Shown here: one piece after another, positions 23,461 through 35,540 of the stretch
Numbering within the stretch: the stretch's first letter is position 1
How the letters are laid out: each line of letters opens with the position of its first letter
DNA from: Watersipora subatra
Taxonomy: Eukaryota > Bryozoa > Gymnolaemata > Cheilostomatida > Watersiporidae
DNA: 64,000 nucleotides
Reading direction: 5' to 3'
Assembly: GCF_963576615.1 (NCBI RefSeq)
Contig: NC_088714.1
Location: 40,276,572-40,340,571 of the forward strand
The notes under the pieces: generated by a model
Told to the model about the DNA's origin: nothing
The model's input: only the letters and a program-made list of their open reading frames with translations
The model's database searches: none
Position numbers and translations under genes: made by a program

Positions 23461-25544
23461 AACTGTGTACAATATGGCCACATTTGGTAAGATATACCCT
23501 CATCACAACTGACTACTAAAGATGATACATCACCTGCATCACTGGTCTGTTACTGTCTCAACTGTTATGGACAAGTTTCTGTTATTTACTGTATTGAATG
23601 TGCCCTGAAGATGTGTGACACCTATGAGCAGGTACAGTAGTTGTGCCTCCTTGATACATACTCTAAAGCCAACTTCAACATATAGGCAGTTAGCTGGTAT
23701 TTCAAGTCATACTGTAACAAGTAACAAGACAACTGCACTCCTATTAATATTTTAACTGTTATGGTTGATCAGTTGAAATAGTAGTAATAGTTATGTAATA
23801 GTAGATATGGTTATTGCTGATTGAGTCAAACACACCAGCTGTCTCACTTGTCAGCCTCACCAAATCTTGCTTTTAGGCTCACATGTCTTTGGTTGGTAGC
23901 CAGCACCAAATCATACAAATCATATCAATACATATCAATTGCATCCTGGGACAAACAAGAGAGTCTTGTGTCAGCAACATGGTGGAGATGTGTTAGAGGT
24001 CTGTGATAATTGCAACCGAACAGCCTGCAAAAGATGGGAGAGAATAGAGGGGAGATGTCAGGGTAGGCTTATTTTAGCGCATACATGTACACATCTGTAC
24101 AAATATATGTATATGTTTACTAACCTGAGTTGTCACTTTCTCCTTCAGGTTTAAAGGAAGGCCGATTTCGTAAAAATTTATTTATTAAATCAACAGCAAG
24201 TGTTTAATAGCTGCTTAATGCTTGACAATTTATCTCACTTTATTATGTTACAGTGACTTTTTATTGTTATTCGTTTTATTACTTAATCCATTAAAAAAAC
24301 ATTCCAGAAATATATTCAGGCTGTATACTATATTTATTTGTTCTTGTTGATAACTTATTGTAAACCATACTAAACAGACAAGCATGATGGTAATTTTGTA
24401 TTAAAAAGGAAACCGCTGTACATTGTTTGCAAACGTACACTTAGTCTATAAGAAAGCAGTATTAACACTGATGCAGCTGTTGTTCTATGATTAATGTTGC
24501 TCTGTATTTGTATGATCACTAGCCATCAGTTAAAAGGAATTAGAGAGCAAAAATTCTCTACACAGACTCTGGGTAATTAGGTAGACAATCAGGTCAGACA
24601 TATCAGACTGCTTGACTCATCAGAGTATCAAGTAGAGTATCGCTTAATCAACACTTATTTAGGAGAAATCTGGAAGTGTTTGAACATAAAAATTGGGCCC
24701 AAAAGAAATTGCTTTTATTTACTGAAGAAACTAATATTTTACAGTCAACTTTTTTGGTATTGACTTAAAGGCGTGTCTGAATAAAATGTTTTCAATGTTG
24801 CAAAGAAATATGTAGACTTGAAAGATTTAAACATAACAGTGGACATAACATAGAATTTTTATTTTTATTTATTGATGCCTGAAGAAATCAAAATGTTGCC
24901 GTAATTTTTAAGAAATCACTAAATGACTAGCCTTGTTTTACTTTTTGCAACTCCTACCTTTTACCTAACCAGTGTTTTATACAACATACACGTATTCTTG
25001 TTTAGAATTGTCTGTCACTAGGATTGTAAAAATGTTTTACTTTTCATGTCTTCTGTTTACAGATGCTGGTACTAATCACACATTCATTTCTTTGAACACT
25101 TTAAAAGAGGAGATAACTGCTCATTTCAACAACCTACTCCCGTCTGCTAGTAAGAAGTTGACAGAGATTTGTAAGGCCGATAAACAGATGTAAAAAGTTC
25201 TAGATGAGGAGGAGGCTGAGTGTTCTAAAAGAATACGAATGATAGAAAAAAGTTCGAGATTAACAGGTAGTTTGATATAGTGCATCTTCAACTAGTCTTA
25301 CAGAATTCATTTTCATCACTTATGTGAAACCTTAGTTTTTGGTCATCCTGTTTGCATCCAACCTAGCATAGAGTGAATAAGAATCAAATGGCTGTTGAAA
25401 AATACTGGCTCAACAGTCTAATTTGCTATGTAATATCTATATTGAAAGCTTAAGTTTACCATCTCAAATATATTGGTTGTGATAAACAGCATCCATCAAA
25501 AAGCTTCATATGTATGTACAACATAGTCTTGAGCCTTTTAGGTT

Positions 25545-25847
25545 ATGTTTTGGTTTCAGATTGAAATGATCAGAGAGGAAAGTGAGAAACTAAAGGAGCA
25601 GATCTATGAGTACCAGAGAGAGCTGACAGATCAAGTAGAGTCATATAACACAGAGTTGATGGCTAAGAAGGAGAGACTAGAGGAGTCATGTACAGAAGTA
25701 CGGAAGTGGTTGAGAGAGAGTCATGTGACTGAGAAGGTAGAGCAGAGGTGGCAGATAACAGATGAGTTAATGAATAACGCAGATGTAAATATTGACTGCT
25801 CACTTACAACGACTCCAGCCTTAATGCACACTAGTGAGTACATTTAG
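25545..25847 (+). CDS. Coiled-coil 2 exon of TRIM copy B (open, within a pseudogene)
   Basis: The exon proper is 25560-25833, after a TTGGTTTCAG acceptor and before a GTGAGT donor. It encodes about 91 residues of Lys/Glu-rich heptads (IREESEKLKEQ, KKERLEESCTEVRKWL). It is nearly identical to the copy C exon at 58070-58343. It could still splice to the intact propeller at 28494, phase 1 to phase 1, but upstream exons are broken. Confidence 0.75.
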   Translation: MFWFQIEMIREESEKLKEQIYEYQRELTDQVESYNTELMAKKERLEESCTEVRKWLRESHVTEKVEQRWQITDELMNNADVNIDCSLTTTPALMHTSEYI

Positions 25848-26099
25848 TTACTTTCTGATAAAAAGATAAACTCAAATCATCTTGGATGAATGTTAAAGAG
25901 TTACATTGATGTTAGAGGTTGTATAATTGATTAACCAATGAGGTTCGGATCATTGAATAATCAGTATCACTATTGGTTACTATTCTAATCACAAACAGTA
26001 AAACATGGTCAGGTGTTACGTGATGCTATAAAGAACTAACAGTCTTATTATTGCTGCTATGTAGTTCAGCTATTGTTTAGAAGTATTACAACAATCTAT

Positions 26100-26285
26100 A
26101 TGCATAAATCTCCAAGTTTGTCTGTATGTGTGTCTGTGTGTGTACTTCAGTATGTCCGGTTATGGCTAATAAAATCTTTTAAATAAAAGTTCGCATTCTG
26201 CTAGATTTGAACTCACGCAAGTTCAAACACAAGTTTCAAACCGGCATTTAGCCACCAAACTATGCTGTTTTTTTACAATTCTATT
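26100..26285 (-). mobile_element. tRNA-like SINE copy, minus orientation
   Basis: In reverse complement it starts GCATAGTTTGGTGGCTAAAT (box A-like) and has GAGTTCAAATC (box B-like). It ends in CAAACTTGGAGATTTATGCA at the left edge. The same tail, CAAACTTGGAGATTTATA, ends the copy at 63089-63245. It lies within the copy B intron, interrupting homology to 58505-58620. Pol III promoter boxes and a shared 3' tail are the hallmarks of tRNA-derived SINEs. Confidence 0.62.
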
Positions 26286-27662
26286 GCTTTTATCACACTG
26301 TATACCCTTTTCTTGGCTTCACACTCTAGATGACGTATTAATTGAAACTGAATGAACTCTATTAACTCTATGAAACATGATATAGCTTCATAAAGTTTTT
26401 TTGTTCTTGCCTTATAAGGGCTTCATCCTCGAGTTTCATAAAGGCCTTTTCATCTTCGTCGTACTATAGCTAATTTTTTTTCGCAAAACGATATCAATAA
26501 TAATTTTTTTCAAAATTAATTTTTGGCGATTGTATCTCAGTTCAGCGTCATCCATTATGGTAAAAACGGGTTTGCAGACAAATAAGTGATAAAAGTTTTT
26601 GGCTGAAAGTTGACTAAAATGTATACTAAAACTTCCTTCAAGTATGTTTTTAGTAAACTAAATTCATATCCAGTAAGTTACTGTAAGTTATACTGTAAGT
26701 TAGATTCAGTGTTTATGTTACACGTCTCTCTTGAAAGTAAAAACTCTGCACGTAGTACATTTTAATGTTAGATATTTTCGCCTGCATGTAGTACACTGTA
26801 ATGTTACACTTGCTCGTAGACCATAACCACAAATTGTACTATAGTTACTAGTATTAGGATATATTTAAAAAGAATCAACGGCAGGTAGTTAAACTTCTTG
26901 CTTTTTTTGGAATGTTTTTAGATATTTTTTTATATTATGGTCTTCATCAAGCTTGACTTATGTTACACAAAATATTATTATTATTGACTTTTACAGATAA
27001 TCAAAGTTAGCTCCAACCCCCACATCACTAACTTTCCTGTCTGAACACAGCACTAGTAATGTGTGTTACTCAGCTGCTTATAAGTAAAACAATGACCTTT
27101 ATTTAGGATGCTGTGATGGTATCAAAGTTCTGAACAAAAAATCTACAGAGATTATTAAGTCTTCGATCTCATTTATTGTTACATCTGTTCAGGTCTGTAA
27201 TAACAGCAGTAATGTCTTGAGTCGACATGGAGATGAGAGAACAGTTTACCAGTGTCTGTCTGATATGAATCAGAAAAAAAACCTGTTGTTTTTTTTAAAT
27301 ATTCAAGTAATCTAGCTTTATTCATTGCTGTTAGTGAAAACTAAATTGCTGTCTTTGAACCAGTTAAAGAGAAGTTAGTAGTCTACTACTTCTCCACCAG
27401 GAGTACAACATTTCTGACTTCTGCCATGTCACCATCTGATATGCACTTTCTACCAGATGGACAGCTACTAGTAGTGAGTAGAAATCAACCTACTCTTGTT
27501 AGATGTAAAATAGAGAATGACCAGCTGATCACCATCTGGACTTGCGGGGGACTTGAGGCAGCCTATAGAGTCACCTCAGATGCTGATGGGTTTATTTATG
27601 TCACTACTAAAAAAAGAAAAATCATCTACATCAACTCTCCTCAAGGTTAGCTTCTTATAGAA

Positions 27663-28136
27663 CAGGGGTTCCCAACCAGGGAGGAATTATTCCCTAGAGG
27701 GCAATTTTAAATATACAAGGGGGAACAGAGAGGTGTCTGATTTGATCAATTTTGGATTTATGTCTTGCAGTGTCGTGTGAGTTTGGGTTTCATCATTTAA
27801 CATTTTGGTTTTATCTATAACACTAGCTGCTAATAATAATCTACTAGTCAGAATCCAGATATATGTGAACACATCTATCCAGATTTTGATTGGATAGTAA
27901 GTTAATCTAGTCATAAACCAATTCACCGCAATGCCGAAAGTCATGTATTGTTGTGTGTTGTATGCATGCGGTAAAAAAATTTATGCTCTTATATGTTTAG
28001 ATATGTACAATAAAATGGGATTATAATTAGTATCGGTTGTTTTTAGTCATGTGAGTTAAATGTGTCGGGGGTGGGAGAAGTCAAATTTATGAAAAAGCAT
28101 AAGGGGCAACTGAATGAACAAGGCTGGGAGCCCCTG
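27663..28136. mobile_element. 474-bp non-autonomous hAT element
   Basis: Ends CAGGGGTTCCCAACC and GGCTGGGAGCCCCTG are imperfect inverse complements. The octamer TTATAGAA is present on both sides (27655-27662 and 28137-28144) and occurs once at the equivalent place in copies A and C. The insertion sits a few bases after the donor of copy B's first propeller exon. An 85-codon minus-strand open frame inside shows no transposase motif. Confidence 0.92.
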
Positions 28137-28493
28137 TTATAGAATATACAGACTAAATACTACATGTATGTCTACATACCAGTACACATCATTGTACACT
28201 ATGATAGCGTTTCAAACATGTATAACTTACTATGACTCTAAGGTATCCTGTTTACACCTTATTCTTACCAGCTGAGTATCTGTTTACAGGTGACTTTTAA
28301 GAACTAAATACATTTTCACATGTGCAATTGTTTGAACTTGATGAATCTTTTGTTCAGAGCATCAACTTATGTTACATTACATACGAAATGTTTCGCTTTA
28401 CTTGAGATTGTCTCAAATATGTTGCTGTGTGATCTGGATAAAACTTTTGACTTGTTACACAATATATTACAATTATTATTATTTACTTTATAG

Positions 28494-29446
28494 GTAAACC
28501 CCCTTTCCAGCTACCAAAGTTGACTCCAACTTCCACATCACTAACTTTTATGTCTGAACACAGCATCAGTAATGGGTGTTACTCAGCTGCTTATAAGGGA
28601 AGTAATAAACTTTATATAGAATGCAATGATGGGATCAGATTTCTGAATAAGGAATCTACAGAAATTATTAGGTCTTCAATTACTTTTCCAGTTACATCTG
28701 TTCAGTTCTGTAATAACAGCGATTATGTCGTGGGTCACAATCAGGATACGAAAGCTGTTTACCAGTGTCTGTCTGATATGAGCCAGAAAGAGAAGTTGTT
28801 TTCTTTCAAATATTTAGGTGGTACTGCTTCTGTCATTGCTGTTAGTAAAGACTACAGTGTTGCCTCTGAACCAGTTAAAGATAAGTTAGTACTCTACTAC
28901 TTCTCCACCAGGAGTACAACACTTCTGACTCCTGCAATGTCATTATTTGATATGCACTTTCTACCGGATGGACAGCTACTAGTAGTGAGCATGAAGCAAG
29001 ATGCTCTTATTAGATGTAAAATAGAGAATGACCAGCTGATTACCATTTGGACATGTGAAGGACTGAAGGCAGCCAATAAAGTCACCTCAGATGTTGATGG
29101 ATTTATTTATGTCTCTACTAAGAAAAGAAAAACCGTCTACATAATCTCTCCTCAAGGTTAGCTTCTTATAGAATATACAGATTACATACAGTGCCTATAC
29201 ACTAGTACATATCATTGTAAACCATGATAAGGTCTTTCACATTCATCACTTACTATAACTCTAAGATATCTTGTCTACACCATATTCTTATCAACTGAAT
29301 ATCTGTTTACAGGTGAGAGACTGAAGGATATTAGAACTGATAATCTACCAGGTAATTCAGGGCAAATAAGTATTAGAGGAAGAGAAGAGCTGGCAGTACC
29401 TACATGGGAAGGCAACTCCGTACGCCTGTTCAAGATTAACCATTGA
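28494..29446 (+). CDS. TRIM-like beta-propeller, copy B second propeller and last exon
   Basis: Exons 28494-29156 and 29313-29446 (TGA 29444-29446) join in phase and are undamaged, encoding about 264 residues. Blade words are AAYKGSNKLYIEC, YVVGHN, VIAVSKDYSVASEP, DMHFLPDGQLLVVS and TSDVDGFIYVS, ending in LAVPTWEGNSVRLFKINH. It lies downstream of a decayed propeller exon of the same gene, with no RING, B-box or coiled-coil exons of its own. It may be used as the 3' end of a chimeric transcript with 25560-25833, or be a gene fragment. Function would follow the TRIM propeller: substrate or RNA recognition. Confidence 0.75.
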
Positions 29447-30273
29447 TACCTCATCACAATGCTGGAAGATGATAAAAAGACTGTAGTATTATATTAATCC
29501 GAGTATATTAATATGATTGATGAGTATAAAGTGTGACTAATCAATTTTTTTCACAGATTTGTTTCACACATGCAAGTTTCATTAATTGCAATAATTGGTA
29601 TCTATAAGTTAAATTCTATGAACACATCATATACAAAATACAGTCAAACATGGATAACTCGAACTTCAAGGGACCGAGCAAAAGTGTTCGAATTATCAGA
29701 GCATTCAAGTTATCAGAGCACTGTCACAAGTCCATATATTTACTTATTTATTAGTAGATACATGTACATATACAAACTATAATATAAATCAAAAGCACAA
29801 ATGGCTTGTTTCAAATTAAATGCTTCTAATGTAAAGTTTAAAACGTTTTCATGAAAAAGTATAGAGATTTTTCTATCACTTGAGATTGGTTTGTTGTTTG
29901 AGGTGATGTTATTGCCAGGACGTTTTTCAGATTGACATTGGCAAAACTTGATCGTTGTTGAAATGCTCAAAAGAAAAGACATTTTTTTCTTTTGGGGTTT
30001 TACCCACCATCAATTTTGCCGTTTTTTCTTGAAGTTTATGCAGATTACTTTACTTTACCTGGGATTCGTTAAGAGCAACACTCCGAGGCAGTTCAATTAG
30101 AAGTTTTACGAGGTTTTACGGTACATTCTATATCACTCACGCTTTTTGAATGGATACTTATTGAATGTACACACGTATTCTGTGTTTAGGTCAAACGATG
30201 AATAGTTTTTTGTAGCTCAGACAACGTATACGTTTAATTACAACATTTTTTAAGACGTTTTAAACATTCAACA

Positions 30274-30309
30274 TTCCGACGTTGATTCAACACGGAATCA
30301 ACGTCGGAA
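30274..30309. repeat. 15-bp perfect hairpin
   Basis: Arms TTCCGACGTTGATTC and GAATCAACGTCGGAA with a 6-nt loop. It lies immediately left of the 120-bp foldback within the Tc1/mariner-like element. Confidence 0.85.
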
Positions 30310-30319
30310 AACTATTCAT

Positions 30320-30439
30320 CACGGGTTAGCCGAGTCACGCACTCAAGGATTTTCGCCACGCACATACAACACAACATGCGATTTTTGTTTTGTATGTGCG
30401 TGGCGAAAATTCTTGCGCGCGTGACCCGGCTAGCCCGTG
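30320..30439. mobile_element. 120-bp foldback MITE with 8-bp target duplication
   Basis: Starts CACGGGTTAGCC and ends GGCTAGCCCGTG. Almost the whole element folds back (CGCCACGCACATACA pairs with TGTATGTGCGTGGCG). CTATTCAT occurs on both sides (30312-30319, 30440-30447), compatible with hAT mobilisation. Confidence 0.87.
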
Positions 30440-30761
30440 CTATTCATCGTATCGCTGTATAAATCAAATTTCACCAAACTTTTAGAAAAGTCGTTGACAA
30501 AAATATTTTGCCGATGGTGGTAATAACGACGCTTATGAATTACGAAAAGATGAAGTTTACCTCTATGGCTTTGAATAAAGTGATTTTCTAAAGCGAAAAC
30601 AACCGTTTCGGTAGCTGTTGGGCAAAAAAACAGTTCGAATTAACAGTGTTGAATTCGAGTTATCTATAGCAATTTATCATTACGTGGGAACGGACCAAAG
30701 GAAATGTTCGAATTAACCATTTTTTCGAGCTATCCGTGGACGAGTTATCCATGTTTGACTG

Positions 30762-31862
30762 TATTGATATGGAAGTATTCTCAGATAACTAGATGAAGTT
30801 GTCTGCTAGAACATTGTGTAACCAATGGCCACTTCACTCACTAAAGCCTGTGAGAAACCATGGAGTGACTGACCGGAATATCTGAAGTTACCTCTTTGCA
30901 GTTTTCTTGTTTGTCTTTGTTCAGCAGGCTTGTCCTGTCAATATGGGCACCAATGAATTATGAAATTGAACTGAGCATGGTTACATATAAATATGCTTTG
31001 TGTTATGTTCCTGTATGAATAATAACTCAAGATGTGGTTTATTCACTCTCATAGTATGTATTGCACTGTTGCTGGCTGCAGAGGGCAGTGAATATGTATC
31101 CTAGTTGAAAGCGCACATAGTACCAGCTGTTTGGGTGCATTTGGCAATTTTTATTCCATTGTCAGTTCTGAATATGTTGGTTGCTTACTAATGTCGAATG
31201 ATGTTCACTCATTACTTAACTTAGCCTTTGGACCTCAGTAATATACAATCCATAATTATTATCAACTATTTAGAACATTAGCCTAATTTTACTAGCAGTT
31301 CCAATTACCATATTTAAATTAGACGATACATGAAAACTTATGAAACAGTTCTTATTTCTTGGGGTGAGTAGAGGGCCAAACACGTGCGTCTATTTGCGTT
31401 TTCACCTGGCAAATAACTACGTAATAGAAATATTTAAAAAATAATAGTGACTTATTAATCTCTAGTTAAAGGATGATGGTGAGTGTAAAATATAGAAGCT
31501 TTCTTTAATTTTACTACCTAACAAACAGACTTTAATGTCTGCATAATGTTACATTTTACTCTGTAATACTTTTTGATTTATATTTGAAATCAAAGCGGTA
31601 TCTTTTTTCTATTACCAAGTGTTAGTATGCCTATCCTACTAGCAGTGTACATACAATGTGTGGCTTGCATTTTTACTTGAATTTTATGGGCTCGTTCGAT
31701 AAGTTTGTTTCCCCTTTTTATTGGCAAAGTTTACTATACTGCAGTCCTTCTTTTAAACATATCATAAACCTTCATAAAAACTTTTAGCTGTTACAGCTGT
31801 GCCATTCCAGAAATGATTTTCAGTAGAAGGCAATTGCTGCAGCTGGATGAGCTGTAATGTAT
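30762..31862. other. Unassigned intergenic sequence
   Basis: No gene or delimited repeat recognised. Confidence 0.45.
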
Positions 31863-31976
31863 ACCACTGTAGTCGTTATCTGTACCACTAATAACCTGCT
31901 ACCTGTACCACTAATAACCTGTTACCTGTACCACTAATAACCTGTTACTTGTACCACTAATAACCTGTTACCTGTA
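31863..31976. repeat. 23-bp minisatellite, about four units
   Basis: Unit GTACCACTAATAACCTGTTACCT repeats with single-base changes (CTGCTACC, TTACTTG), read directly from the sequence. Confidence 0.9.
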
Positions 31977-33284
31977 GCAGTCGTATGTAAAAAATAAGAT
32001 AGCAGCTGCTGTGCTAAAGATTAGCAAATACAGCAATAACTGAGTTTGATACAAAACATAAAAACATCACAATGGACATCGGTTAGTTAACAAAAATAGC
32101 TTTGTCTAGTGAAACCTTTTAAAAATTTGCTGGTAACATTTTGTGAAACAGTCCGCTGGATGACTCCCTACAACCATTTTGAAAAAACTTGTTTATAGTG
32201 AAAGCTTTAATAAAACTGAACCACTCACTGGCCTGCGTTATTCGTGTGATGTATAAGAAATTCTTAACAGGGTAATCAAATGTTTGGGCTAGACAAAACA
32301 GGTGAACATGGTGTAATTACCCTAACTACCTTATAATATGTATTAGTGACCATGGAGCTATGATGAACACTTGATAAGTGCTGAGATAAATAGTCTTACT
32401 GGATTAAACAACTTATTGGTGTATGACATGTTCTGAATGTTATACGATAGCATATAACGTTCTCATCATAAAGACAATATCATAAGACATACCTTTCTTC
32501 TCCCAACATTGATAAGTACCAAGATACTGATACAATTAACACTAGAGGAGAGGAAAGCTCAGAGTGCTACGTCTAAACCGATACTTATCTATCTGACATT
32601 AGATGATCATCTAGCTCTGACTGCCAGAATATATCAAATAACCAGAAGAAGGATAGCAGACCCTCAATCACTGACATATGTTCACTTTCTAAATGACATT
32701 TAAATAAAAATGAACCGATGAAGTGATAGATTTTCTCATTTCTAAATTAAAAGAAGGTAAAAGTTACCAAAAACTTTGCAAAGTGCAAAAAGAGAAAATA
32801 AAGAGAAACCCAAAACAACAGTCAGTAGTGTCGTAATTATAATTACAATATGACTGAGGAGCAGATACAAGCTAAAAGAGTTGAAGTATGAAGGAGGAAA
32901 CCGGCAAAACACTAAAACAGTGTACTATATTCCTGCAAGTCAGTAAACAGTGTGTCACGTCAATCTGTGCTACCGAGTTAATCAGTGTCTTATGACTATC
33001 ATGTTGTCCTTTTGTCACATGCATTTGCATTCCTCCGAGACGTCACAAATTAAGTGTACTCAAATAGTACAAAGCTAAGGCTTTGTTAGTGTACTATGAT
33101 TATTACTTGTGAGTGTACTGTGTATTATACTTGTATATTTTTTCACTTAACAAAGCTAAAGCTTTGTCACGTGAGAATAATATAAGCATAATTTATATAA
33201 TTATATAAAAGAATAGCTTAAATTATAAACAGGTTTCAAGATTTATTAAATTGAAACTTGTAAAATATAGTTATATTTCGAACT
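31977..33284. other. Unassigned intergenic sequence
   Basis: A 64-codon frame at 32509-32703 has no recognisable motif. Nothing else seen. Confidence 0.4.
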
Positions 33285-33350
33285 GGCAAAGTGGCTCCTT
33301 CTGCCAGGCAAAGTGGCTTCTTCTGCCAGGTGAAGTGGCTCCTTCTGACA
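33285..33350. repeat. 22-bp tandem repeat, three units
   Basis: GGCAAAGTGGCTCCTTCTGCCA is followed by two slightly diverged copies. Confidence 0.85.
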
Positions 33351-33552
33351 AACCAAGAAAACATTTCCTAAGATAATCAACTGTCAATTCAATTCTGCGA
33401 ATTTGTGTATGATCAGTTGAATACTTGTAATGCTAACATCAGTTGTCTGCTCCTGAATATTTGTATACTTAACTCTCAGTTCAGCAGTTGTCATGCCTCG
33501 CTCGGCACCAATGCTCACTCCTCAGTAGTATGAATGTTAGCTACTTTTATAT

Positions 33553-33640
33553 TACTAGTGTACTAGTGTACTAGTGTACTAGTGTACTAGTGTACTAGTG
33601 TACTAGTGTACTAGTGTACTAGTGTACTAGTGTACTAGTG
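33553..33640. repeat. (TACTAGTG)11 microsatellite
   Basis: Eleven perfect 8-bp units. Each contains ACTAGT, so the array is self-complementary in parts. Confidence 0.95.
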
Positions 33641-33837
33641 AACAGTCTCTCTTGGGCGTCAATTAAGAATTCTGTATGCAATCTTGAATGTCGTAATGGT
33701 TGTCGCATCTTTAATAGTTCTATTAATGAAGTATATCTCAGGCTATGATATAAGATATATTTAGCAATAATAATAACCCTGACTTGGGCATAAGATAAAA
33801 TAAGAAAATCATCCAAATAATTCATAATATAATATAT

Positions 33838-34500
33838 TTATGTATATATATCTCATCAAAATGTTGGTAAACAAAATGGTCTGTATTAGTGTAGTAGTAA
33901 GACTCAACCAAATAGCCTTCTCTCCTCGATAAATAGCAGTAAAACAGTTGTAATATTTTATTTGTTTGGTCTCTCTTGGCCGGTCTCTGTTTTTAATCAC
34001 TTTTTAGGGGAGCGCATGATGTTTGAAAAACTTAGTCATTTTACGGATTGTAATACTTGAGATATAATATATCTATAATATAAATATAGTTATCTATATT
34101 ATATATATAATCTCTCTACATGACGAGATTATATATATAATATATATATACATGTATATATAATCTCATCAAACTGATAGCGAACAAAATTGTCTTCGAA
34201 ATGTATTAGTGTAGTAGTAAGACTCAACCAAATAGCCTTGATAAATAGCAAAAAGTCAGTTTTAATATTTCATTTGTTTGACCTCTCTTGACCGCTCTCT
34301 GATTCAATCACTTTCAGAGGCTCCTTTTATACATACTTTTTAGGAATAATACATTTTAATTGGTTTCTTGTCAGCATTTTGCAAGCTATGCGCAAATGCT
34401 TATTAGGCATAGCACAACCCATCTGCTGTGGTTGAGCCCATTACCTCACTTTTTGGGGAAGCCCATGATGTTTGAAAAACTTAGTCATTTGAGTGTAAAA
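33838..34500. repeat. Direct repeat pair (about 220 bp each)
   Basis: About 33838-34060 and 34143-34490 share GTATTAGTGTAGTAGTAAGA, CTCAACCAAATAGCC, TTGTTTG-CTCTCTTG and ATGATGTTTGAAAAACTTAG in the same order, with a short insertion in the second copy. AT-rich palindromic sequence (ATATATAAT) separates them. Identity of the repeat is unknown. Confidence 0.75.
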
Positions 34501-35285
34501 TTTATAAAATTGTCTCTATTTCTATTGTTTTCAGTCATAAAACTGTAGAAAATTTCTGAAGTACAATGTATGTATTTTGCTCCTTTCTTTCTGTTTTTCT
34601 AAATGTCATATTTTAAAAAAATTCCTTTTAGCTGTGAAAAATTATTAAAGCTTATATTTCAGAGGCTCCGATTACTGCTAGAAGCCAACTTCTTGGGAAA
34701 TTCCATGATTGGAAAGAGACATAGTTAAAAAGACTGTTTTTAAGAGTTGGATAGTTTCTGAGAACCACTTTGACATTGCTAGTGTACAATTAAATAAAGT
34801 TAGCATTACACACCAAAATTAAAATTAACATAAAGTAAAAAGCATAAAATACAAAGATTAAAATGTAAGCTCAAGCCATGCATTTCTTGTTTATGTGACG
34901 TACTCAATCTTTCAATGTAGCTCAAGGATGTATGCATGGAAGCTCTCTTCTGCTCCGTATAAGCTCTCTACAGGACTGAATAGCGTTCCATTCTCACGTC
35001 TCTCCTCCGGATGTTTTTGCACTATTTTGATGTACTGTGTTGAATTTAACTAAGTGTATAAATAAATGTATTATCAACATGTCAATTAGTAGAGATATTT
35101 TGTAGCTTTGCAATGCATATATTTTTAGAGTTCTATGACAAGTTAGAGGCAAGTTAGCAGATTTCTTACATCCAAAATGGTTAATGTTGCTCCTCCCAAA
35201 GGAGATTGCAAATACACGTGACATTCGCTTCGCCAGTAGAAGAGATATATTTATTTTCCTGAAATTCTGATGAGCTATTTGAAAA

Positions 35286-35393
35286 ATGCAACGCCACCCT
35301 TTATTTGAATGTCACCTCTACTAAAGCAACACTATAGGAAAAAGGTTGACAATTAGAGCACCATGACATTCAAATAGAGATTTTAGAGGATAT
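35286..35393. mobile_element. MITE family member 4
   Basis: Opens AACGCCACCCTTTATTTGAA, contains GTCACCTCTAC and ACACTATAGG, and closes ACATTCAAATAGAGATTTTA, the inverse of the opening. Confidence 0.68.
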
Positions 35394-35475
35394 AATATAA
35401 TATAAAATTAAGTAAAATGAAAGTTTAAGTCATGTTTAAAACAATTTTATTACTATTTTTTTATTGCTAATTTTG

Positions 35476-35540
35476 AACGATGATATAAAACCCCCATATA
35501 AAACCCACAAACCCCATGGGGGGGTTTATATCATTGGTTT
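35476..35540. repeat. Inverted repeat with C/G-rich tips
   Basis: ATGATATAAAACCCCC on the left and GGGGGGGTTTATATCAT on the right form arms of about 16 bp around a 30-nt centre. A related GGGTTTTATATCATTG word lies at 40120-40135, suggesting a small foldback family. Confidence 0.65.

Larger units (their letters stand above)
23461..27645 (+). pseudogene. TRIM-like copy B: B-box, coiled-coil and first propeller exons, decayed
   Basis: The exon order matches copy C: 23461-23631 (B-box 1), 23877-24062 (B-box 2), 25063 to about 25265 (coiled coil 1), 25560-25833 (coiled coil 2) and 26997-27645 (propeller). No RING exon is recognised upstream. Damage: a 2-nt insertion just after ATGGCCACATTTGG; CDTYEQ where the family has CDTHEQ (zinc ligand lost); a net +5 nt in the B-box 2 exon; TAA at 25191-25193 where copy C has TGG; a scrambled end and donor of coiled coil 1. 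In the propeller exon the start is altered and a TAA interrupts the AAYK/GSN region near 27084, with further shifts. Coiled coil 2 (EEKLKEQIYEYQRELTD-like) remains open. Confidence 0.82.
29641..30761. mobile_element. Tc1/mariner-like non-autonomous element (1.1 kb)
   Basis: Left end CAGTCAAACATGGATAACTC and right end GAGTTATCCATGTTTGACTG are perfect inverse complements over at least 20 bp, and TA flanks both. Subterminal words (GTTCGAATTA, GAGTTATC) recur inward on both sides. The TA duplication and the CAGT...GATAACTCG style of ends resemble pogo-type members of the superfamily. No transposase frame is present. It contains a nested 120-bp foldback. Confidence 0.88.

Noticed and set aside
32509..32703. 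Short open frame ending in HFLNDI
   Set aside because: No motif, no splice context and no homologue in the window, so I do not call it a gene.
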